Below are positions 57,536-64,000 of a DNA stretch of 64,000 nt, one piece after another. A model generated the notes under the pieces. It was not told the DNA's origin, did no database searches, and was given only the letters and a program-made list of their open reading frames with translations. Source of the stretch: Paractinoplanes maris (GTDB lineage Bacteria > Actinomycetota > Actinomycetes > Mycobacteriales > Micromonosporaceae); the NCBI RefSeq assembly GCF_023544465.1, contig NZ_JALPVL010000017.1:215809-279808 (forward strand). Direction: 5' to 3'. A program made the position numbers and the translations under genes. Each line of letters opens with the position of its first letter. Positions within the stretch are counted from its first letter, which is position 1.

Positions 57536-59992
57536 GTGAAAGGGACCTATCGGCTCGGCATCGACCTGGGCACGACACAGACGGCGGCGGCCGTGCGCGA
57601 CGACGCGGGCCGGGTGGAGGTCGTCCGGCTCGGGGGGCGCCGCGCCGAGATCCCGTCGCTGGTGTTCGTCAAGGACGACGGCGGGCTGCTGATCGGCGAG
57701 GCGGCCGAGCGGCGGGGGCTGGCCGAGCCGGCCCGGCTGGCCCGCGAGTTCAAGCGGCGCATCGGCGACCCGGTGCCGATCCTGGTCGGTGGCGCGCCGT
57801 TCTCGGCCCACGCGCTGACCGCCAAGCTGCTGCGGCACGTGCTCGACGAGGTCACCCGGCTGCAGGACGGGCCGCCCGCGGCGGTCACGCTGACGCATCC
57901 GGCCAACTGGGGACCGTACAAGAGGGAGCAGTTCGCCCAGGCCGTGCGGCTGGCCGACGCCGGTGAGGTCGAGCTGATCACCGAGCCCGAGGCGGCGGCC
58001 CGGCAGCACGCGACGGCGCGGCGGATCGCCGCCGGCGAGACCGTTCTGGTGTACGACCTGGGTGGTGGCACCTTCGACGTGGCGCTGCTGCGACGCGACG
58101 GGGACGGGTTCGCGCTGGTCGGCGAGCCCGAGGGGATCGAGCAGCTGGGCGGGGCGGATTTCGACGAGGCGGTGTTCTCGCATGTCGTGGCGGCCCTGGG
58201 CAGCACGGCGCAGGAGCTCGACCCGGACGACCCGGCGGTGCTGGCCGCGCTGACCCGGCTGCGGCGCGACTGCGTCGAGGCCAAGGAGGCGCTCTCGTTC
58301 GACACCGAGACCGACATCCCGGTGGCGTTGCCCGGGTTGCACACGCGGGTGCGGCTCAACCGGTCCGAGCTCGAGTCGATGATCGCGCCCGCGCTGGAGG
58401 ACACGATCGCCGCGACCCGGCGGGCGCTGCGCGGGGCCGGGGCGCAGGTGGGACAGGTCAGCGCGGTCCTGCTCGCGGGCGGGTCGTCCCGGATCCCGCT
58501 GGTCGCTCAATTGCTGTCCGAGGAGTTCGGGCGGCCGGTGGTGGCCGACCCGCATCCGGAGCACAGCATCGCCCTGGGCGCGGCCGTAGCCACCAGCGCA
58601 CCGGCGTCACCGGCACCAGCCACGGCGGCACCAGCCCCGGCACCAGCGATCCCCGCCGCACCGGCCTCTCCGCCGAGCAGCGAGGACATCCGGCAGAGCG
58701 TGCCGACCGATCCGTGGGCCGACCCCGCTCCCGCGCCGACGCGGACGATGCCCACCCAGCCCGGTCCGCCTCAGCGCATGCCCGTCGCCTTCATGCCGGG
58801 CGCCGCCGCGGTGCCCGGCGCCTTCCCGGACCCCGGAACCGCCCCGCTGACCGGCACTGCGTCGTTGAACAACACGGCTTCGGCACCCCCGACGCCGGCG
58901 GCCACGCGTTCCTTTCGCGCGCCACAGCCGGGGGCACCGGGCGAGGCTGCGCTGTCGAACCCGTACAAGATCGGACCGATCAAGCCGGAGCCGCCTCGCC
59001 CGCGCCCGGCCCGACGGCGCCTCGCGGTCGCCGGCGCGGCAGGCGCCGTGCTCATCGCCGCCACCGCCGCGACCCTGGTGGTGCTCAACCGAGACAACGG
59101 CCAGGACGAAGCCGTCGATAACCCGGTCTCAGCGCCGTCCCCGGCCGGAACCCCGATCCCCGGCATGACGACCGACGCGAGACTGGTCGTCCGGGTCGAC
59201 ACCGGCCCGGTCTCGATGACCGACCGGATCTCCACGGTCGCCCTCGTCAAGCCGGGCCTCGGCACGGCCCGCGAGCAACTGCCCGGGACGGTCGACGGCG
59301 ACACGCTGCCCCGATGGTCGCACGACCGCAAGCAGATCGTGCTGACCCACCTCAACCCCGGTTCGACCAGCGACATCATGGTGATGGACGCCGACGGCAG
59401 CAACCGCCGCAAGCTGGCCGGCGGCGCCACCAACGGCCGGGCCTCGTGGTCGGGCGACGACACGCAGATCGTCTTCGTCAGAAAGGTCGGCCCGGTCAAC
59501 CAATTCTTCACGATCCCGGCCGCGGGCGGCGAGGCCAAGCAGCTGACCACGTCGGACGACCCCAAGGACGACCCGGTCTGGACCTCGAACAACGACGCCA
59601 TCGTCTTCTGGCAGGAGCGTGACGGGTCCCGCTTGCTCTACGCGCGGCACGTCGTGCGGGGTGTGGAACGCCGCATCACCGACCCGGGCATGGGCCCGGC
59701 CGTCGACCCGGCGCTCGACCCGGACGACCACTTCATCGTGTTCACCAAGCAGATCGGGAAGAACGACTCCGACATCTACATCGTGGCCAAGGACGGCACC
59801 TCACCGCCGCGCCGGCTGACCGACTCCCCCGAGCGCGAGATGGACCCGACCTTCTCCCCCGACGGCAAGTGGATCGCCTTCGTGCGCGGCACCTACGAGG
59901 AGCCCACGATCGTGGTCATGAAGCCGGACGGCACGGGCGAGACCGTGCTGACCAAGCCGGGCGACCGTGAAGGTCACCCCTGCTGGTTCTGA
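57536..59992 (+). CDS. Hsp70-type ATPase fused to a TM helix and TolB-like beta-propeller
   Basis: The 818-aa protein (GTG start) has an actin/Hsp70 ATPase domain at ~1-350: RLGIDLGTTQTAAAV, VLVYDLGGGTFDVALL and VSAVLLAGGSSRIPLV. A Pro/Ala-rich linker follows at ~355-485, one TM helix at ~495-518, and an extracytoplasmic TolB/PD40 propeller at ~550-818 (WSHDRKQIVL, VMDADGSNRRKL, FSPDGKWIAFVRG). The DnaK peptide-binding domain is absent, so it is not an ordinary chaperone. ATP turnover inside may be coupled to sensing or binding outside. Its 3' end overlaps the dynamin operon by 19 bp (convergent). Confidence 0.9.
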   Translation: MKGTYRLGIDLGTTQTAAAVRDDAGRVEVVRLGGRRAEIPSLVFVKDDGGLLIGEAAERRGLAEPARLAREFKRRIGDPVPILVGGAPFSAHALTAKLLRHVLDEVTRLQDGPPAAVTLTHPANWGPYKREQFAQAVRLADAGEVELITEPEAAARQHATARRIAAGETVLVYDLGGGTFDVALLRRDGDGFALVGEPEGIEQLGGADFDEAVFSHVVAALGSTAQELDPDDPAVLAALTRLRRDCVEAKEALSFDTETDIPVALPGLHTRVRLNRSELESMIAPALEDTIAATRRALRGAGAQVGQVSAVLLAGGSSRIPLVAQLLSEEFGRPVVADPHPEHSIALGAAVATSAPASPAPATAAPAPAPAIPAAPASPPSSEDIRQSVPTDPWADPAPAPTRTMPTQPGPPQRMPVAFMPGAAAVPGAFPDPGTAPLTGTASLNNTASAPPTPAATRSFRAPQPGAPGEAALSNPYKIGPIKPEPPRPRPARRRLAVAGAAGAVLIAATAATLVVLNRDNGQDEAVDNPVSAPSPAGTPIPGMTTDARLVVRVDTGPVSMTDRISTVALVKPGLGTAREQLPGTVDGDTLPRWSHDRKQIVLTHLNPGSTSDIMVMDADGSNRRKLAGGATNGRASWSGDDTQIVFVRKVGPVNQFFTIPAAGGEAKQLTTSDDPKDDPVWTSNNDAIVFWQERDGSRLLYARHVVRGVERRITDPGMGPAVDPALDPDDHFIVFTKQIGKNDSDIYIVAKDGTSPPRRLTDSPEREMDPTFSPDGKWIAFVRGTYEEPTIVVMKPDGTGETVLTKPGDREGHPCWF

Positions 59993-61392
59993 CCGGCCAG
60001 GATCCCCTCGCAGGTGCGGGCGGCGGCGCGCGCCGCCGTTCGCAGGTCACGGGCTGAGAGCGGATGCTCGGCGAGGCGCTGCCAGCGCGCCTGAGCCGAC
60101 TTCGCGGCGTCCGCGATCTCCTCGGCGGGCGCGCCGGCGGCCAGGCCGAGGCGGTCGCGGGGTGTGCCACCGACGCCGCCGAGCAGGCGGTCCAGCTCGG
60201 CGCGGCGGTCGTCGGCCACCGGCAGGCGGCCCGAGCGCAGCTGGTGCAGCAGGCGCAGCTCGACGAACTCGTGGGCGCCGGCCCGGATGCGCTCGGCCCC
60301 CGCGACCAGCGGCGAGCCGGGCGGCAGGCACTCGTCGAGGGCGGCCAGGGCGCTGCGGGCCTTGAGCACCTCGGCCCGGCCCTCCAGATGGGTGGTCAGG
60401 ACCTGGCGGAGCTCGGTGATGCCGCTGCGCTCGGTCAGGGCCGCGGCCAGGCCGGCCGCGTCGCTCACGTCACCCTCGTGGATCAGGCGCACCCCGAGGC
60501 GTACGCCGAAAAGGCCCAGCCGGGTCAGCAGCCGCCGCCGATCGTCGCCGCCGGCGGCGAACCGGTCGGCGGTGAGCAGCAGCTCGAGGATGTCGTCCAG
60601 GGGCAGCGCGGCGACCTGGGCCAGCACCCGGAACTCACCCTCGCGCAGGGTCGCCCCGGCCGCGCCGAGCAGACCTGCCACCGGCACGACGACCGGGCAC
60701 AGCTTGCGCAGCCGCTCGTCGGTGGCGTAGCGGGCGGCCACCCGGCCGGCGGCGGTCATCGCGTCGAGCCGGCAGCCGCCGATCTCGTCGGCCCGGGACA
60801 GCACCCCGACCGCGTTGACCGGCGTCCCCGCCCCGTCGTCGCCGTGGAACGCCTCCAGGAAGCGCACGTCCCCGCCGTGCAGGTGCCGCAGCAGATAGAT
60901 CACCGCGTCGGTCCGGGTGGCCCGTTCTCCTTCCGCCTCCAGGAAGGCGGTCGTGCGGGCCGACACGTCGGCCGACAGCGACTCGATGCCGGGCGTGTCG
61001 ATCAGCGTGTGCCGGCGCAGACGGGCGCTGGGCACCCGCACCTCCAGCCGTTCGACCTGATCGGCGGGCCGGCCGAGGTCGATCCGGACCGCGCCGTCGC
61101 GCCGGGTGAACGGTCTCGCCTCGGCGTTGCCGTCCTTGAGGTACGAGGTGACGGTGTAACCGGGCCCGTCGGCATACCAGGTGACGACCCGGGTGCACTC
61201 GCCCGCGTCGGTCGGCGCCAGCTCCTCGCCGATCAGCGCGTTGAGCAGCGTCGACTTGCCGGCCTTGAGCTTGCCCGCGATGGCCACCCGCAGCGGCTCG
61301 TCGAGGCGCCCGCGGGCCCGGGCCAGGCGGGCGTCCCGGGTCTCGGCGACCGCCCGGTCGAGCAGCGCCCTGGTCTCGTCGAGCAGGCTCAC
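59974..61392 (-). CDS. Dynamin-like GTPase (IniC-like)
   Basis: The 472-aa protein (GTG start) has the GTPase motifs G1 GKLKAGKSTLLNAL near residue 38, G2-like Thr in ECTRVVTWY, G3 IDTPGIESLS near 130 and G4 LSRADEIG near 200. The C-terminal half is helical, as in bacterial dynamin-like proteins, without an obvious TM segment. Dynamin-like proteins assemble on membranes and remodel them using GTP. The start overlaps the upstream dynamin gene stop by 4 bp. It is comparable to IniC beside IniA in mycobacteria, by arrangement rather than by a search. Confidence 0.85.
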   Translation of the reverse strand: MSLLDETRALLDRAVAETRDARLARARGRLDEPLRVAIAGKLKAGKSTLLNALIGEELAPTDAGECTRVVTWYADGPGYTVTSYLKDGNAEARPFTRRDGAVRIDLGRPADQVERLEVRVPSARLRRHTLIDTPGIESLSADVSARTTAFLEAEGERATRTDAVIYLLRHLHGGDVRFLEAFHGDDGAGTPVNAVGVLSRADEIGGCRLDAMTAAGRVAARYATDERLRKLCPVVVPVAGLLGAAGATLREGEFRVLAQVAALPLDDILELLLTADRFAAGGDDRRRLLTRLGLFGVRLGVRLIHEGDVSDAAGLAAALTERSGITELRQVLTTHLEGRAEVLKARSALAALDECLPPGSPLVAGAERIRAGAHEFVELRLLHQLRSGRLPVADDRRAELDRLLGGVGGTPRDRLGLAAGAPAEEIADAAKSAQARWQRLAEHPLSARDLRTAARAAARTCEGILAGQNQQG

Positions 61393-63131
61393 CCGGACAA
61401 CCTCTCCAGGCGGCGGCGCTGCTGCTCGACGCCGGCCGCCCGCCGGCGGCGCTGGTCGTCGGGCAGCGCGGCGACCTCGCGGACGGCGGCCTCGGCCGAG
61501 GCGGCGGACCGGCTCAGCTCACGGGCCCGGGCCGCGAACTCGTCCCGCAGGTGGCGCTGGGTGCGCCGGACCGCCTCCCGGCTGTCGCGGCCGACGTGGA
61601 AGCCGACTTCGTCGACGTACCGCCGAAGCTCTTGACCGGTCTGGTGCCGCCGCTGCTGGACCTGGCGCTCCTTCTCGGCCTTGACCAGGCGGCGGCCGAA
61701 CGCGACACCGGCCAGCAGCCCGAGCGGGGCGGCCCAGGCCACGCCGACCAGGGCGCCGACCCCGCCGAGGAGGAAGAAGCCGCCGTACGCGACGCGGGCC
61801 GCGGTGAAAGCGCCGAGGAACTGCTGCATGGTGGACCGCTGGAAGTCGAGCTGGAAGTCGCGCGCGTGGACGGCGGGCCGGGTCACGGGCAGGGTCGCGC
61901 TGACGTCGTGCGCCTCCAGACCGAAGCGCTCGGCCACGTCGGACGCCAGCTGCTCGGCCCGGGTGACCAGCAGCATCAAATTGTCGGCGGCGGCCCGGGC
62001 GGCCTCCCGGGCAGCCCAGGCCTGGAAGTCGCGCCAGGTGTCCCGCGGATCCGACTCGGCCAGCAGGGCCTCGCCCCGGTTGATGATGAGGCGGAGGCGT
62101 TCGCGCAGGTCGTGGTCGACGTCGGCCGCCAGGTCCTGGATGCCGTCGCCCAGCACGGTCTGCCAGGTGCCGGTCTCGAGCCGGGCGCTGCGCCGGGCGC
62201 GCTCGGCGTAGCGGTCGAGCTGACCCGGGTCGGCCTCGGCGTCGAGCCGGTCGCGGAGCTGGGCAACGACGTAGGCCAGCTCGGCGCGGGCGGCGGCGGC
62301 CCGCCCCGCGGTCTCCTCGTCGGCGATCGCGCGCAACAGCCCGACCAGCCGCGGGAAACCGGACTCCTCGTTGAGGGCGACATCGCCGCGGGCCTGGGCG
62401 CGCACCCGCAGGAACGACGAGACCCCGATGACCGGCACGGCCAGGCCGGCCCGGGCCAGGTGACCCTCGTTGATCGCCGCGATGCGGCGCCACTCGACGT
62501 GCAGGTCGGTCTTGGTGAGTACGAGATGGGTCCGGGGGCAGCGTTCCACCGTACGCCGGAGGAAGTCGACCTCGGGCGCGGTGAGCTCCTGCGCCGCGTC
62601 GGTGACGAACAGGGCCGCGCCGGCCGACGTCACCGTGGCCAGCGTGAGGTTGCCCTGGGCCGAGTCGAGACCACCCACTCCCGGCGTGTCGAGCACGGCG
62701 AGGCCCGCGCCGAGCAGCCGCCGGTCGATCCGGATCTCGACCGCCCGCGGCGGCGGATCGGCGTCGCTCCCGGCGATGTGCCGCCCCGCCGCCTGGAGAT
62801 CGATCGGCTCGGGCTGGTCGTCGGCGCCGATCAGGTAGGCGGCGGGCGGACGTCCGAATCGGAGGATCGTCGGCAGCGCGGTGACCACGTCGGCGTCGAC
62901 CGGGCAGACGTCGGTGTGCAGCAGCGCATTGATCAACGAGCTCTTGCCCTGCTTGAACTCGCCGACCACCGCCACGGCCAGCGCCTCCGGCCGCTCCAGC
63001 CCCGCCGCGGCCCGCTCGAGCCGCCCGGCGAGGTCGGCCCGCCCCGCACCCACGGCGAACTCCCGAGCCTCGGCCAGCTGGGCGAGCACCCCGGCCGCCG
63101 TCGCGCTCAACCGCTCCCCCTCCGCTCGCAA
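61389..63131 (-). CDS. Dynamin-like GTPase with membrane paddle (IniA-like)
   Basis: The 580-aa protein has G1 VGEFKQGKSSLINALL near residue 57, a G2-like DVVTALPTIL, G3 LDTPGVGGLDS near 150 and G4 LTKTDLHVEW near 207. A hydrophobic hairpin at about 445-477 (FFLLGGVGALVGVAWAAPLG) is the expected membrane-inserting paddle, flanked by long coiled-coil helices. It probably acts with the coupled IniC-like partner downstream to bend or seal the cell membrane. The assigned start is TTG at 63129-63131; a later start cannot be excluded. Confidence 0.85.
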   Translation of the reverse strand: MRAEGERLSATAAGVLAQLAEAREFAVGAGRADLAGRLERAAAGLERPEALAVAVVGEFKQGKSSLINALLHTDVCPVDADVVTALPTILRFGRPPAAYLIGADDQPEPIDLQAAGRHIAGSDADPPPRAVEIRIDRRLLGAGLAVLDTPGVGGLDSAQGNLTLATVTSAGAALFVTDAAQELTAPEVDFLRRTVERCPRTHLVLTKTDLHVEWRRIAAINEGHLARAGLAVPVIGVSSFLRVRAQARGDVALNEESGFPRLVGLLRAIADEETAGRAAAARAELAYVVAQLRDRLDAEADPGQLDRYAERARRSARLETGTWQTVLGDGIQDLAADVDHDLRERLRLIINRGEALLAESDPRDTWRDFQAWAAREAARAAADNLMLLVTRAEQLASDVAERFGLEAHDVSATLPVTRPAVHARDFQLDFQRSTMQQFLGAFTAARVAYGGFFLLGGVGALVGVAWAAPLGLLAGVAFGRRLVKAEKERQVQQRRHQTGQELRRYVDEVGFHVGRDSREAVRRTQRHLRDEFAARARELSRSAASAEAAVREVAALPDDQRRRRAAGVEQQRRRLERLSG

Positions 63132-63241
63132 CGCCCGACCATAACCCCCGCACCCGCCGTCGCCCCTCGGTCCCCCCGGCAGATTTCCGACACGTCCAGC
63201 CGTCGCCTTCCGAAAGGTCCGGCAGCCGATACCGTGCGATC

Positions 63242-63736
63242 ATGACCGAGACTCAGCGCAAACCCGTCCCCCGCAACGACGACGGCGAACTCGACACCGC
63301 GCTGGCCTTCCTGGATTTCGCCCGCGAGTCGGTGCTCAAGAAGACCGACGACCTGACCGACGACCAGCTGCGCCGCGTCCTGGTCGACTCCGGCACCAAC
63401 CTGATCGGCCTGATCGCCCACCTGACCGACGGCGAGCGCTATTGGTTCGGCCACCACGTGGCCGGCGTCGGCCCGGCCGACGCCTACGACTTCGAGATGA
63501 CCGTCCCCACCGACGTGCCCACCGCCGACGTCTTGGCCGGCTACCGCGCCGCCATCGAGGACAGCAACCGCATCATCCGAGCCGCGGCCGACCCCACCAC
63601 CCCGGTCGCCCACCCCGTCGACGGCAAACAGTTGACCCTGCGCTGGGTCCTGGCCCACATGACCAGCGAGACCGCCCGCCACGCGGGCCACGCCGACATC
63701 CTCCGCGAACAACTCGACGGCATCACCGGGCGCTAG
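63242..63736 (+). CDS. DinB family protein (DUF664-like)
   Basis: The 164-aa protein is a DinB four-helix bundle. Metal-ligand-type His residues are visible in NLIGLIAHLTDGERYWF near residue 58 and in VLAHMTSETARHAGHADILR near 138-150. Members are thiol-dependent S-transferases (mycothiol- or bacillithiol-type) or of unknown activity. It is divergent from the dynamin operon. The ATG at 63242 matches the start of the fold. Confidence 0.85.
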   Translation: MTETQRKPVPRNDDGELDTALAFLDFARESVLKKTDDLTDDQLRRVLVDSGTNLIGLIAHLTDGERYWFGHHVAGVGPADAYDFEMTVPTDVPTADVLAGYRAAIEDSNRIIRAAADPTTPVAHPVDGKQLTLRWVLAHMTSETARHAGHADILREQLDGITGR

Positions 63737-63745
63737 GCAGGCCTC

Positions 63746-63898
63746 ATGGGGACTAAGTCGTCCTGCAGTGACACTGTGCCGGCGGCGCCGGAGCCGGACA
63801 AGCGCCTCGAGATCGTTCTCGCCGAGGCGCTGCTCGCACATCAGCAGTCGCTGCTCGACAACCTGAGGTCACGGGGGACTGTAAGAAAAACGGTGTAA
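63746..63898 (+). pseudogene. Short ORF that runs into the left end of an IS element
   Basis: ATG at 63746 opens 50 codons (MGTKSSCSDTVPAAPEPDKR, then LEIVLAEALLAHQQSLLDNL) ending at TAA 63896-63898. The last ~9 codons lie inside the insertion sequence end, so the original gene probably continued and was cut by the insertion. The remaining helical piece has no recognisable motif. Confidence 0.4.
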
Positions 63899-64000
63899 CT
63901 CCTGATCAAGGAGACACCTGATGACCGTGACGACAGACGCCGTGAATACTTCGGCGGTGGCCAAGAAGAAGACTCCGGCGACCAAGCCGGAGGGTGTGGA
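63873..64000 (+). mobile_element. IS256-family insertion sequence, left end
   Basis: GGGGGACTGTAAGAAAAACG starting at 63873 has the look of an IS256-type terminal inverted repeat (GGnACTGT then A-rich then GGTGTAA). A transposase frame starts 48 bp further. The right end and target duplication lie outside the window. Confidence 0.6.
63921..64000 (+). CDS. IS256-family transposase, N-terminal fragment
   Basis: ATG at 63921, preceded by AAGGAGA (63908-63914), opens a frame that runs off the window: MTVTTDAVNTSAVAKKKTPA then TKPEGV. The beginning resembles actinobacterial IS256 (Mutator-type) transposases, which continue with a DDE catalytic domain. Only 26 codons are visible. Confidence 0.6.
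   Translation, partial: MTVTTDAVNTSAVAKKKTPATKPEGV

Noticed and set aside
1..64000. tRNA, rRNA or riboswitch genes
   Set aside because: I looked for cloverleaf or conserved riboswitch cores in the intergenic regions and saw none that I could support by eye.

Overview
This window is very GC-rich DNA with dense genes, frequent GTG/TTG starts and a gene set typical of a filamentous actinobacterium: ECF sigma/anti-sigma pairs, MarR and TetR repressors, two cytochrome P450s, a PASTA membrane protein, proton-translocating transhydrogenase and dynamin-like GTPases. Chemoreceptors, a c-di-GMP protein and FliA-like promoter motifs suggest a motile, perhaps zoosporic, member of the Micromonosporaceae (Actinoplanes-like). 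That placement is inferred from gene content, not from a search.

Layout. 0-5.9 kb: the end of a PRMT-like methyltransferase, a SET protein, two divergent citrate synthases (one fused to a DNA-binding HTH), a nitroreductase and a VOC protein. 5.9-12.3 kb: an ABC exporter and an MMPL transporter, each divergent from its own MarR gene with a palindrome between, plus a TPR protein. 12.3-19.1 kb: a sulfonate/taurine sulfur locus (SsuD-like monooxygenase, Tat-exported molybdopterin sulfite-oxidase-like enzyme, tauC-tauA-tauB-tauD order). 19.1-24.0 kb: ECF sigma plus anti-sigma, a beta-propeller protein, a 73-aa protein sharing a segment with the anti-sigma factor, and an ECF42-type sigma with its DGPF/YCII partner. 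24-29 kb: isochorismatase, LtaS-like sulfatase-fold membrane protein and phosphoketolase. 29-31.7 kb: an odd, lower-GC island holding a repeat-rich ORF between two inverted arrays of one 71-bp minisatellite. 31.7-40 kb: GGDEF-EAL protein, class III aminotransferase, PASTA protein, two chemoreceptors and a DUF4267 protein. 40-49 kb: TetR plus P450, a second P450, secreted trypsin-like protease, APH-type kinase, Fes-like esterase and pntAA-pntAB-pntB. 49-57.4 kb: ADC-like protein, GNAT, orphan NarL-type kinase, small enzymes, an SRPBCC remnant, GT4 and a GH92 mannosidase whose N-terminus lacks a normal start. 57.5-63.1 kb: an Hsp70-ATPase/TM/TolB-propeller fusion convergent with two dynamin-like GTPases (IniC/IniA-like). 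63.2-64 kb: a DinB protein and the left end of an IS256-family element.

Recurrent features are tandem repeats (30, 26, 42, 54 and 71 bp periods in the first half of the window), palindromic operators between divergent regulator/target pairs, and convergent genes whose stop codons overlap or nearly touch. The best candidates for unusual biology are the Hsp70-TolB/dynamin module, the inverted minisatellite island and the DNA-binding citrate synthase facing its paralog.
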